A stretch of 21,373 nucleotides of DNA, from positions 1 to 21,373 of the forward strand of contig CANPYQ010000007.1 in the NCBI GenBank assembly GCA_947588865.1. The letters run 5' to 3'. Positions 7,082 through 15,774 of this stretch are shown piece after piece. This DNA comes from an uncultured Bacilli bacterium (GTDB lineage Bacteria > Bacillota_I > Bacilli_A > RF39 > UBA660). Numbering within the stretch: position 1 is the first letter of the stretch; the number at the start of each line of letters is the position of its first letter. The notes under the pieces were generated by a model. The model saw only the letters and a program-made list of their open reading frames with translations, was not told where the DNA came from and searched no databases. Both the position numbers and the translations under genes were made by a program.

Positions 7082-7846
7082 ATGTTAGATAAAAAAATAG
7101 CCAATATAATAAGTAGAATAATATGCACAAGTGAATCTTCACAAGAGTTTAAGAATGATGATAGAGTTTCAGTTATTGATTTATTTGATGTTTACAAAAG
7201 TAGAGCAAAAAAAGCAAATGAATTTTACAATAGTAAATTAAATGAAGTAGGATGCGACTTAGCTTTTATAGAAAAAATAGATGTATTTCAAAAAAATAGC
7301 GAAAATTTAGTGCATATGATTTTGAGATTAAATAATGATAAAATTTGTTTAATCAAAATGGATAAAAAACGTAATTTACAAATGGAAGATTATTATATGT
7401 ATGATAAAATTCCAGAAACTTTATTTAAAAAATATTATGATTTATTTAAATTGATGTGTACATATGCTATTGTATATAATTATAATGATAATAGGAGATT
7501 AAATACAATATCAAACGAATTTCAAATTTTACCATATTTTAATAAATTTTGTATAACCATGCCATCTAAAATATTAAGTGAATGTTATAAACATATGTAT
7601 TTATCACACTATTATGAAAAACCCCAATATATTAAATCAGAGAATATTATTAATACTGATATAGGCAATTTTGAACTTGAAACAAATATTAGAGAAATAA
7701 AAAAATTACTGAATGTTAAAAGTAATTTTGAGAATGTACAAATTGATAATGTAGTAAGATTTTTACAAAATTTACAAGTATATGAAAGTGATATACCTGA
7801 ATATATAAAACCAGAGCTTCAAAAAATTAAATCTTTAAAAAAATAA
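7082..7846 (+). CDS. Hypothetical protein between pth and mfd
   Basis: A 254-residue soluble-looking protein that I do not recognise. It is rich in Lys, Asn, Tyr and Ile, has no membrane segment, signal peptide, Walker motif or metal-binding Cys/His cluster, and appears mixed alpha/beta: a helical first 60 residues, a strand-rich middle (HMILRLNNDKICLIKM) and a helical end. The start is ATG at 7082, because the AGGTGA ribosome binding site (7071-7076) lies 5 bases ahead; an in-frame GTG at 7073 is inside that site. It begins 11 bases after pth and is followed by a small hairpin and mfd. Base composition matches its neighbours, so recent transfer is not suggested. It holds the place of fin (anti-sigma factor) in Bacillus but is far longer and lacks Fin's zinc-binding cysteines, so it is not a Fin homologue by eye. 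Confidence 0.75.
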   Translation: MLDKKIANIISRIICTSESSQEFKNDDRVSVIDLFDVYKSRAKKANEFYNSKLNEVGCDLAFIEKIDVFQKNSENLVHMILRLNNDKICLIKMDKKRNLQMEDYYMYDKIPETLFKKYYDLFKLMCTYAIVYNYNDNRRLNTISNEFQILPYFNKFCITMPSKILSECYKHMYLSHYYEKPQYIKSENIINTDIGNFELETNIREIKKLLNVKSNFENVQIDNVVRFLQNLQVYESDIPEYIKPELQKIKSLKK

Positions 7847-7848
7847 TT

Positions 7849-7870
7849 AATGATACTTTAGTATCATTTT
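7849..7870 (+). terminator. Small hairpin before mfd, weak terminator or attenuator
   Basis: An 8-bp perfect stem (AATGATAC with GTATCATT) and a TTTA loop are followed by only a couple of extra T residues. It lies in the 44-base gap between the unknown gene and mfd. The short T run suggests partial termination or mRNA-end protection rather than a full stop. Confidence 0.4.
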
Positions 7871-7890
7871 AGGCGTGAAGGGAGGATAAA

Positions 7891-10800
7891 ATGAATTTTT
7901 TAAACAGTATATTATGTGATATAGATGGTTCCGTTATATCTGGTTTAACAACTGAACTTAAAGGGCTTTTTATATATAAAAAATTTAAAAAAGAAAATAG
8001 AAATATATTATGCTTAACAACATCTATATATGAAGCAAATAAATTATATCAAACATTACTTAACTATACTCCTCATGTATCCTTCTTTCCTATGGATGAT
8101 TTTTTAACAAGTGAAGCGCTTGCTATAAGTCCAGAATTTAAATTTACTAGATTAGATACATTAAATAAAGTATTAAGCGAAAAACGAATAGTTGTAACTA
8201 ACTTAATGGGATTTTTAAGATTCTTACCAAATCCAAAAGATTATAAGAATTCTTTTTTAACACTCAAACTAAATGAAGAGATAAAAATAAATGAACTTGT
8301 AAGTAAACTATATAAAATGGGTTATAAAAGAGAATCCATAGTAAATAAAACAGGCGAAGTAGCAGTACGTGGATTTGTTATAGATATATTTCCAATAAAT
8401 TACTCTAATCCAATAAGATTAGAGTTTTGGGGTGATGAAATTGATAGGATTAATGAATTTGATGTAGATACACAAATATCTAAACATGCATTAGATGAAA
8501 TTACAATTAATCCAACAACAGAATTTATTGTAGATAAAGAACTTGATGAAGATTTAAAGCAAAGAGAGATTGTAAACTATATAACTCCATCATCAATTTT
8601 AGATTATCTAAAAGATCCTATACTTATATATGATGATAAAGAGGCTATAAATACGAGTTATAAACTATTAATAGATGAAATAGAAGATTATAAAAAAAAT
8701 AATGAAATTCCTATTAAAACTCATTTTATGTTTGAATTAAAAAATTCATATAATTTAGAAGAAGTAGAGTTCACATCATTTGATAATAAAATAAATGGCA
8801 GTATTAAATATAAATCATTTGAACTTGAAAACTTTAAAGGAAGTATGGATAGTATTTCTAAAAGACTTAACGGGTATATAAAGGATGGAAAAACAGTTAT
8901 AATATGCTTAAAAGATAAATACAAAGTAAATAAAATAGAAGAAGAATTAAATAATAAAAATACTATTATTACAAGTATTGATAATATAATAAATAATAAA
9001 ATAAATCTAATAGTGAAACATATTAACACAGGTTATATAATAGATAATTTTGTAATAGTATCTGAAAAGGAGTTATTTAATAAAAAAGAAAATGAAGTTG
9101 CATATAAATCACACTTTAAAATGGGAACTAAAATTAGAGATATAAATAAACTTAGTGTTGGAGATTATGTAGTACATTTCTCTCATGGAATAGGTATTTA
9201 TAAAGGTATTAAGACGCTAACTAAGAATGGGCTTAAAAAAGATTATATAATGTTAGAATATAAAGATGGTGATAAACTTTATATACCTGTTGAAAAGTTA
9301 GAATTGATAAGTAAATATTCTTCTAATGAAGGAATACAACCTAAAATTAACAAATTAGGTGGTACAGAGTGGACAAAAACTAAATTACGTATAAAGAAAA
9401 AAATAGAAGATATAGCAGGAGACTTACTTAAACTTTATTCAGAAAGAGAAATGGCTATAGGATATGCATTTGAAAAAGATACTACGGAACAAATAGAATT
9501 TGAAAAAGAGTTTCCATATGAAGAGACTAAAGATCAATTAAAAGTAACTGAAGAAATAAAACGAGATATGGAAAGAAGTATCCCTATGGATAGGCTTCTT
9601 TGTGGCGATGTTGGGTATGGCAAAACAGAAGTAGCATTTCGTGCAATATTTAAAGCAATAATGTCTAATAAGCAAGTATTATTTCTTTGCCCAACAACGA
9701 TTTTATCGCATCAACACTATACAAATGCTATAGAAAGGTTTAAAGAATTCCCTGTTAGAATTGAACTACTTAATAGATTTGTTCCATTAAAAAAACAAAA
9801 AGAAATAATTAAAGATTTAAGCGAAGGTAAAGTAGACTTATTAATAGGTACACATAGAATACTTTCTGATGATATTATTTGTAAAAGACTAGGATTACTT
9901 GTAATAGATGAGGAACAAAGATTTGGAGTTAAACATAAAGAAAAGATTAAATCTTATAAAAATAATATAGATGTTTTAACACTTAGTGCAACACCAATAC
10001 CAAGAACACTCCAAATGTCACTTGCGGGTGTTAGAAGTTTATCCCTAATAGAAACACCGCCTATGGATAGATATCCAATTCAAACATATGTGTTAGAGGA
10101 AAATCAAAATGTAATAAAAGATGCAATCTATAAAGAATTAGCTAGAAATGGCCAAGTATTTATACTTTATAATAATATTGATACTATGGAAGAAAAACTT
10201 AGAATGATAGAAAGACTTGTTCCAGAAGCACGTATTATATGTGGACACGGCAGAATGCAAAAAGATGAACTAGAAGATGTAATGTACAAGTTTTCTAATA
10301 AAGAATATGATGTACTTCTTTGTACAACAATTATAGAAACAGGAATTGATATACCTAACGTAAATACATTAATTATAATAGATGCAGATAGATATGGACT
10401 ATCTCAACTTTATCAAATAAGAGGTAGAGTAGGTAGAAGTAACAAAATTGCTTATGCATATTTAATGTATAATAAAGGCAAAATACTATCCGATGTTGCA
10501 AAAAAAAGACTTAATGTAATAAAAGAATTTACAGAACTTGGTAGTGGTTTTTCTATTGCTATGAGAGATTTATCTATAAGAGGTGCAGGAGATATATTAG
10601 GATCTGAACAATCAGGATTTATAGATAGTGTTGGTGTAGAAGTATTTCTTAATATGTTAAATGAAGAAGTAAATAAATTAAAAGGAATTAACGTTGAAAA
10701 AGAAAATACAGACACACAACCTTTAATAGAGGTAGAAACAACTATTGATGATAAATATGCAACTGAAGAAGAATTAAAAATTGAAATACATCAAAAAATT

Positions 10801-11166
10801 AATAAAATTGATTCTATAGATGCATTAAATAAAACTAAAAATGAACTTGAAGATAGATTTGGAGTGTTAGATCCTAATATAATTATTTATATGTATGAAG
10901 AATTATTTGAAAAAGAAGTTCAATCTTTAGATATTAAGAGTGTTAATCAAACTAAAAATTTTGTATCAATTACTCTATCTAAGGAATTAACTAAAAAAAT
11001 TGATGGAGAATTACTATTCATAGATGTAATCTCACTTACACGCAAATTTAGATTTTCAATGAAAAATGAGGAGCTTACGATTACTCTTGATATAGTAGGA
11101 TTAGATAAACACTTTATATATTATTTGATAGATATGATAAATATACTTAAAAAAACAATAAAATAG
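7891..11166 (+). CDS. mfd: Transcription-repair coupling factor Mfd
   Basis: A 1091-residue protein, slightly shorter than the usual 1150 or so. In order: a UvrB-homology region (VAVRGFVIDIFP about 157-168; LEFWGDEIDRI), the RNA polymerase-interacting domain (LSVGDYVVHFSHGIGIYKGI about 421-440), the SF2 translocase with Walker A GDVGYGKT (572-579), DEEQ box (673-676), SATPIPRTLQMSLAGVRSLS and motif VI QIRGRVGR (842-849), then the C-terminal D7 domain that masks UvrA binding. Mfd pushes stalled RNA polymerase off damaged template strands and recruits UvrA, giving strand-specific repair. A strong GGGAGG ribosome binding site (7880-7885) precedes the ATG. The gene is convergent with clpB, and its stop codon lies inside the shared terminator stem. 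Confidence 0.98.
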   Translation: MNFLNSILCDIDGSVISGLTTELKGLFIYKKFKKENRNILCLTTSIYEANKLYQTLLNYTPHVSFFPMDDFLTSEALAISPEFKFTRLDTLNKVLSEKRIVVTNLMGFLRFLPNPKDYKNSFLTLKLNEEIKINELVSKLYKMGYKRESIVNKTGEVAVRGFVIDIFPINYSNPIRLEFWGDEIDRINEFDVDTQISKHALDEITINPTTEFIVDKELDEDLKQREIVNYITPSSILDYLKDPILIYDDKEAINTSYKLLIDEIEDYKKNNEIPIKTHFMFELKNSYNLEEVEFTSFDNKINGSIKYKSFELENFKGSMDSISKRLNGYIKDGKTVIICLKDKYKVNKIEEELNNKNTIITSIDNIINNKINLIVKHINTGYIIDNFVIVSEKELFNKKENEVAYKSHFKMGTKIRDINKLSVGDYVVHFSHGIGIYKGIKTLTKNGLKKDYIMLEYKDGDKLYIPVEKLELISKYSSNEGIQPKINKLGGTEWTKTKLRIKKKIEDIAGDLLKLYSEREMAIGYAFEKDTTEQIEFEKEFPYEETKDQLKVTEEIKRDMERSIPMDRLLCGDVGYGKTEVAFRAIFKAIMSNKQVLFLCPTTILSHQHYTNAIERFKEFPVRIELLNRFVPLKKQKEIIKDLSEGKVDLLIGTHRILSDDIICKRLGLLVIDEEQRFGVKHKEKIKSYKNNIDVLTLSATPIPRTLQMSLAGVRSLSLIETPPMDRYPIQTYVLEENQNVIKDAIYKELARNGQVFILYNNIDTMEEKLRMIERLVPEARIICGHGRMQKDELEDVMYKFSNKEYDVLLCTTIIETGIDIPNVNTLIIIDADRYGLSQLYQIRGRVGRSNKIAYAYLMYNKGKILSDVAKKRLNVIKEFTELGSGFSIAMRDLSIRGAGDILGSEQSGFIDSVGVEVFLNMLNEEVNKLKGINVEKENTDTQPLIEVETTIDDKYATEEELKIEIHQKINKIDSIDALNKTKNELEDRFGVLDPNIIIYMYEELFEKEVQSLDIKSVNQTKNFVSITLSKELTKKIDGELLFIDVISLTRKFRFSMKNEELTITLDIVGLDKHFIYYLIDMINILKKTIK

Positions 11167-11189
11167 ACAAGCATTGAACTGTCTATTTT
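11160..11189. terminator. Bidirectional terminator between mfd and clpB
   Basis: A 10-bp perfect stem (AAAATAGACA at 11160-11169, TGTCTATTTT at 11180-11189) with a 10-base loop has an A run on its left and a T run on its right, so it can stop transcription from both sides. The mfd stop (TAG, 11164-11166) lies in the left arm and the clpB stop (11183-11185 on the minus strand) in the right arm. Confidence 0.85.
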
Positions 11190-13291
11190 ATTATAAATTT
11201 ATCATTATTAATATCTATTGTGATATTTTCCCCAAAAGATATATTATCTTCTATAATTGTATTAGCAAGTAAGGTTTCAATATTTTTACTTATAAATCTT
11301 TTCATAGGTCTTGCCCCGTATTTTTCATCGTAAGAATTATCAATTATATATTTTTTAGCATTATCAGTTAAATTAATTGATATATGCATATTAGATAATC
11401 TATTTTCAATATTTTTAATGATATTGTCAAGTATATTATATAAAATCTCTTTAGATAAACTATTAAATATAATAATCTCATCTATTCTATTTATGAATTC
11501 TGGTTTAAATGTATGTCTTAAATCTTCCATAACTAGTTCATTAGAATTAATATCATTATTTAAAATGTATTCACTACCTAAGTTAGATGTCATAATTATA
11601 ATAGTATTTTTAAAGTCAACAGTTCTACCTTGTGAATCAGTAATTCTTCCATCATCTAGTATTTGAAGTAATATATTAAATACATCTTTGTGTGCTTTTT
11701 CTATTTCGTCAAATAAAACTATACTATATGGATTTCTTCTTACTGCTTCAGTAAGTTGCCCACCTTCATCATATCCAACATATCCTGGAGGGGCACCTAC
11801 AAGTCTAGATACTGAATGTGCTTCCATATATTCGCTCATATCGATTCTAACTATATGTTTTTCATCATCAAATAGTTCTTCTGCTAGTGTTCTTGCAACT
11901 TCTGTTTTACCAACCCCAGTAGGGCCTAGAAATATAAATGATCCAATTGGTCTATTAGGATCTTTAATACCAGCCCTAGCCCTTTTAATTGCTTCACTAA
12001 CAAGATTTAAAGCATTATCTTGACCTTTAACCCTTTTAGCCATATTTTCTTTTAGATGAAGTAATTTTTCTTTTTCTCCACCTACAAGTTTACTTACAGG
12101 AATATTAGTCCATTTAGATACTATACTAGCTATTGATTCATCATCAACTACATCGCTTAATATCTCATTTTTGTTTTTTTCATTTAGTTCTTCTAATTCT
12201 TTTTCGAGTTTAGGCAAAGTACCATGTCTTAGTATAGCAGCTTTTTCATAGTCATAGTTATCTTCAGCTTTTTCAAGTTCAAATGTTGCTTTCTCTATCT
12301 CTTCTTTCTTTTTATTTATATTGACATTAATATTTTTTTCATCTTCCCAGTTATTTCTAAGCTCAGCTTCTTTAGCTTTTAACTTATCTAATTTTTCATT
12401 AATTTCATTAATTCTATTTTTAGATATTTCATCTTTTTCTTTCTTTAAAGCTTCTTTTTCTATTTGTAGTTGCATAATCTCTCTTGTTAGACTATCAAGT
12501 TCTGTTGGTACCGATTCCATTTGTACTTTTATAGTGGCACATGCTTCATCTACTAAATCTATTGCTTTATCGGGTAGGAATCTATCAGTTATATATCTAT
12601 CAGATAAGGTTGCAGCAGCAATTAATGCTTTATCTTTAATAGTTACACCATGATATACCTCAAATCTAGATTTTAAGCCTCTAAGTATTGTTATTGTATC
12701 AAGAACTGTTGGTGCTTGAACTAATACTTTTTGAAATCTACGCTCTAATGCACCATCTTTTTCAATATATTTTCTATATTCGTTTAATGTAGTTGCACCT
12801 ATACAAAGTATTTCACCACGTGCTAACATTGGTTTAAGTAAATTTCCTGCGTCCATAGCACCTTCCAATGCTCCTGCTCCAACTATTAGATGTATTTCAT
12901 CTATAAATAATATTATTTTACCATCAGACTCTTTAATTTCTTTAAGAACTGCTTTCAATCTTTCTTCAAATTCACCACGATATTTTGCTCCTGCTATTAA
13001 AGCCCCCATATCAAGCTCCCAAATAGTCTTATCTTTTAAACTAGTTGGAACATCGCCTTTAACTATACGAAGTGCAAGTCCTTCTACAATAGCTGTTTTT
13101 CCAACACCAGGTTCGCCGATAAGTACAGGATTATTTTTAGTTTTACGGGATAGAATTCTGGTAATATTTCTGATTTCTTCATCTCTTCCTATTACAGGAT
13201 CTATCTTGCCATCTTTTGCGGCAGCTACAATATCACGACCATACTTTTCTAATACATTTTCTAATGATTCTCCATACATATTATTATTCAT
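11183..13291 (-). CDS. clpB: ATP-dependent disaggregase ClpB lacking the N-terminal domain
   Basis: A 702-residue Hsp100 protein against about 860 for full ClpB. It begins at the linker just before NBD1 (LEKYGRD...DPVIGRDEEI), so the substrate-binding N domain is absent. NBD1 has Walker A GEPGVGKT (59-66), Walker B ILFIDE (127-132) and pore loop KYRG (103-106). The coiled-coil M domain covers about 260-385. NBD2 has Walker A GPTGVGKT (456-463), pore loop GYVG (503-506) and Walker B VLFDEI (525-530). The long M domain separates it from ClpC and ClpA, and no ClpP-binding loop is obvious. ClpB works with DnaK to dissolve aggregates. The ATG has an AGGTGA ribosome binding site (13296-13301), and directly upstream are its promoter and a CIRCE operator, so the short form is the intended product and not a truncation. 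Confidence 0.95.
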   Translation of the reverse strand: MNNNMYGESLENVLEKYGRDIVAAAKDGKIDPVIGRDEEIRNITRILSRKTKNNPVLIGEPGVGKTAIVEGLALRIVKGDVPTSLKDKTIWELDMGALIAGAKYRGEFEERLKAVLKEIKESDGKIILFIDEIHLIVGAGALEGAMDAGNLLKPMLARGEILCIGATTLNEYRKYIEKDGALERRFQKVLVQAPTVLDTITILRGLKSRFEVYHGVTIKDKALIAAATLSDRYITDRFLPDKAIDLVDEACATIKVQMESVPTELDSLTREIMQLQIEKEALKKEKDEISKNRINEINEKLDKLKAKEAELRNNWEDEKNINVNINKKKEEIEKATFELEKAEDNYDYEKAAILRHGTLPKLEKELEELNEKNKNEILSDVVDDESIASIVSKWTNIPVSKLVGGEKEKLLHLKENMAKRVKGQDNALNLVSEAIKRARAGIKDPNRPIGSFIFLGPTGVGKTEVARTLAEELFDDEKHIVRIDMSEYMEAHSVSRLVGAPPGYVGYDEGGQLTEAVRRNPYSIVLFDEIEKAHKDVFNILLQILDDGRITDSQGRTVDFKNTIIIMTSNLGSEYILNNDINSNELVMEDLRHTFKPEFINRIDEIIIFNSLSKEILYNILDNIIKNIENRLSNMHISINLTDNAKKYIIDNSYDEKYGARPMKRFISKNIETLLANTIIEDNISFGENITIDINNDKFIIK

Positions 13292-13309
13292 GCAATCACC
13301 TCATATAAC

Positions 13310-13337
13310 ATTATACACATTTTTTAGCACTTGTCAA
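13310..13337 (-). promoter_or_regulatory. clpB promoter (consensus -35 and -10)
   Basis: On the minus strand a perfect TTGACA (13332-13337) and a perfect TATAAT (13310-13315) are separated by 16 bases. The -35 box lies within the CIRCE operator, so bound HrcA would block RNA polymerase. The expected start point (about 13303) leaves a very short leader, with the ribosome binding site almost at the mRNA 5' end. Confidence 0.85.
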
Positions 13338-13350
13338 GTTTGAGTGCTAA
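13324..13350. promoter_or_regulatory. CIRCE operator (HrcA binding site)
   Basis: TTAGCACTT, 9 bases, then GAGTGCTAA: this matches the CIRCE consensus TTAGCACTC-N9-GAGTGCTAA at 17 of 18 positions. CIRCE is bound by the heat-shock repressor HrcA, usually ahead of hrcA-grpE-dnaK and groESL. Here it places clpB in the same regulon. No CtsR heptad repeat was seen. Confidence 0.92.
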
Positions 13351-13466
13351 AATTTTTGTATTAATATCAATTTAGTTATATGTCGTACAATTTAATCTAT
13401 GTATATAAATTAAAAAAATTAATTTTAATAATCATTTATTATAATATTCAATTTTCAAATATATAT

Positions 13467-13494
13467 TTTACTTTTTTAAAATATGTGTTATAAT
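13467..13494 (+). promoter_or_regulatory. typA promoter with extended -10
   Basis: TGTTATAAT (13486-13494) is a perfect extended -10 element; TTTACT at 13467-13472 is a 4-of-6 match to the -35 consensus at 16-base spacing. It lies 32 bases before the typA ATG and is separate from the divergent clpB promoter. Confidence 0.7.
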
Positions 13495-13525
13495 GATAAA
13501 CGTATTTTGAAGGAAGTGTACCAAA

Positions 13526-15340
13526 ATGAAAAAAAAGAATATTGCAATAATCGCACACGTAGATCATGGTAAGACTACGCTTGTGGATAAACTTTTGGAA
13601 GCGAGTGGAACATTTAGAGTTAATGAAGAGATTCAAGAAAGAGCTTTAGATTCTAATGATATAGAAAGAGAACGTGGGATTACAATACTTGCTAAAACTA
13701 CCGCAATTAATTATAAAGATTATAGGATAAACATACTAGACACACCAGGGCATGCTGATTTTGGTGGTGAAGTAGAAAGAATTATGAATATGGTTGATGG
13801 TGTATTACTTGTTGTAGATGCTTATGAAGGTACTATGCCACAAACTAGATTTGTACTTAAAAAAGCACTTGATGCAGGAGTAAAACCCATAGTAGTTGTA
13901 AACAAAATTGATAAAACATCCGCTAGACCTAAAGAGGTAATAGATGAAGTTATGGATTTATTTATAGAATTAGGTGCAGATATTGATGACTTAGATTTTC
14001 CAATAGTATATGTATCAGCTTTAAATGGGACATCCAGTTTTTCAGATGATGTAATGACACAAGAACCTGATATGACTAAAGTATTAGATATGATAATAGA
14101 AAATATTCCATCACCGAAAGAAGAGGAAGGATCATTACAGTTTCAACCAGCTTTACTTGATTATAATGATTTTGTTGGTAGAATTGGTATAGGGCTTCTT
14201 AAAAGAGGAAAAATTAAAGTTAACCAAATGGTTAGTTGTGTTAGAACAGATGGAAGTATTAAGCAATTTAGGGTAGCTAAAATATATGGATTTTTAGGAC
14301 TTAAGAGGATAGAAATAAATGAGGCAAGTGCTGGAGACATTATAGGTATTGCAGGATTACCTGATATTTCGGTAGGAGAAACAGTATGTGAAATTGGTAA
14401 GGAGGAACCTCTTCCACTCCTTAGAATAGATGAACCAACACTTCAAATGACATTTGGAGTTAACACAAGTCCATTCTGTGGTAGAGAAGGAAAAATAGTA
14501 ACCGCAAGAAAAATAGAAGAAAGATTACGCAAGGAAACTGAAAGAGATGTATCACTTAAAGTGTCTTCTGTTGAAAATGACTCGGAATCATTTATAGTTT
14601 CAGGTAGAGGAGAACTTCATTTATCTATATTAATAGAAAACATGAGAAGAGAAGGATTTGAACTTCAGGTATCAAAACCTGCTATAATAAAAAAAGAAAT
14701 TAATGGTGAGGTTTGTGAACCTTTTGAAGATGTACAAATAGATGTACCTGAAGAATATGTTGGATCAGTAATAGAAGCTTTAGGTAATCGTGAAGGTGTT
14801 ATGGAAAACATGAGTAGTATTGATAATCAAGTAAAACTACATTATACAGTGCCTACTAGAGGACTTATTGGATTTTCAACGGAGTTTATGACAATGACAA
14901 AAGGATATGGTATTCTTAATCATACATATAAAGAATATAGAAAAGAAGTTGGAACTAAAGTTGGTGCAAGAAAAAATGGTGTTCTTGTATCCATGGAAAA
15001 TGGTAAAGCAACTGCTTATTCATTGGGAAATTTAGAGGATAGAGGAGTTATGTTTATTGAACCTGGTGTAGAGGTGTATGAAGGCATGATAGTAGGCGAG
15101 AATAATCATGATAATGATCTTGCGGTAAATGTAGTTAAAGGTAAAAATTTAACAAATACTCGCTCATCTAGTAAAGATCATACAGTAGTATTAAAGCGTC
15201 CTAGAGTAATGAGTTTAGAAATATGTTTGGATTATATTAATGATGATGAACTTGTAGAAGTAACTCCAATAAATTTTAGAATGAGAAAAAAAATACTTAA
15301 TACAGAATTAAGAAAAAAACAAGAAGCAAAAAAACAATAA
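13526..15340 (+). CDS. typA: Ribosome-associated translational GTPase TypA/BipA
   Basis: A 604-residue translational GTPase of the EF-G-like family. The G domain shows AHVDHGKT (10-17), the switch I GITILAK (51-57), DTPGH (72-76) and NKID (126-129), with VSALNG as G5. Domain II, the EF-G-like domains III and V, and the BipA-specific C-terminal domain follow (for example YTVPTRGLIGFSTEFMT and the ENNHDNDLAVNVVKGKNLTN region). BipA binds the ribosome and aids 50S assembly and growth under stress such as cold. AAGGAAG (13510-13516) precedes the ATG at 9-base spacing. It is a single-gene unit with its own promoter and a terminator shared with the convergent xre gene. Confidence 0.97.
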   Translation: MKKKNIAIIAHVDHGKTTLVDKLLEASGTFRVNEEIQERALDSNDIERERGITILAKTTAINYKDYRINILDTPGHADFGGEVERIMNMVDGVLLVVDAYEGTMPQTRFVLKKALDAGVKPIVVVNKIDKTSARPKEVIDEVMDLFIELGADIDDLDFPIVYVSALNGTSSFSDDVMTQEPDMTKVLDMIIENIPSPKEEEGSLQFQPALLDYNDFVGRIGIGLLKRGKIKVNQMVSCVRTDGSIKQFRVAKIYGFLGLKRIEINEASAGDIIGIAGLPDISVGETVCEIGKEEPLPLLRIDEPTLQMTFGVNTSPFCGREGKIVTARKIEERLRKETERDVSLKVSSVENDSESFIVSGRGELHLSILIENMRREGFELQVSKPAIIKKEINGEVCEPFEDVQIDVPEEYVGSVIEALGNREGVMENMSSIDNQVKLHYTVPTRGLIGFSTEFMTMTKGYGILNHTYKEYRKEVGTKVGARKNGVLVSMENGKATAYSLGNLEDRGVMFIEPGVEVYEGMIVGENNHDNDLAVNVVKGKNLTNTRSSSKDHTVVLKRPRVMSLEICLDYINDDELVEVTPINFRMRKKILNTELRKKQEAKKQ

Positions 15341-15382
15341 ATTGATAAAAATTTCTATAATTTATATTATTTTTCAAAATCA

Positions 15383-15418
15383 AAAAAGAAAGTTTAATTT
15401 TACTTAAACTCTCTTTTT
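15383..15418. terminator. Bidirectional terminator between typA and xre
   Basis: A 15-bp stem with one internal mismatch (arms 15383-15397 and 15404-15418) and a 6-base loop. The arms are AAAAAGA... on the left and ...TCTTTTT on the right, giving U tracts in both directions between two convergent genes. Confidence 0.85.
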
Positions 15419-15460
15419 ATTTGTGCAAACTATTATGATTTTAATTTATTTATTAGATTT

Positions 15461-15715
15461 TTATTGCTTTTTTGATTCATCTAATATGTTTTTATCAAAG
15501 AAATCTCTTATATCACATTCAAGAACTTCGGCAATATTTTCAAGTGTATCAATTGATATAGTTTGATGTGTAATTGATTCAAGTTTTGCTATGAAACTAT
15601 CACTTAGATACAGACTTTCGGCTAACTCTCGTTGTTTTAAACCTTTCATCTTTCTATATTTTTTGATGTTTTTACCAATAACATTATAGATATCAGATTT
15701 TTTATTTGTTGTCAT
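15461..15715 (-). CDS. XRE-family helix-turn-helix transcriptional regulator
   Basis: An 84-residue protein that is almost wholly one Cro/C1-type HTH domain (about residues 13-70): IGKNIKKYRKMKGLKQRELAE as helices 1-2, SDSFIAKLES as the recognition helix region, and ISIDTLENIAEVLECDIRDFF as helices 4-5. No ligand-binding or peptidase domain is attached, so it acts as a simple DNA-binding dimer, by family inference. GGTGAT (15722-15727) is its ribosome binding site, 6 bases before the ATG. It lies 59 bases downstream of ddl on the same strand and probably shares its transcript; whether it controls ddl or a distant target cannot be told. Its codon use resembles the surroundings. Confidence 0.88.
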   Translation of the reverse strand: MTTNKKSDIYNVIGKNIKKYRKMKGLKQRELAESLYLSDSFIAKLESITHQTISIDTLENIAEVLECDIRDFFDKNILDESKKQ

Positions 15716-15774
15716 ATATACATCACCAACTTAATTTTCTCATATAATAATAAAATATTTTATAGATAAATAAT

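Noticed and set aside
6136..7266. A shared EVGCD motif in the JAMM protein (about residue 140) and the unknown protein (about residue 60)
   Set aside because: The similarity does not extend on either side, so it is most simply a chance match and not evidence of duplication.
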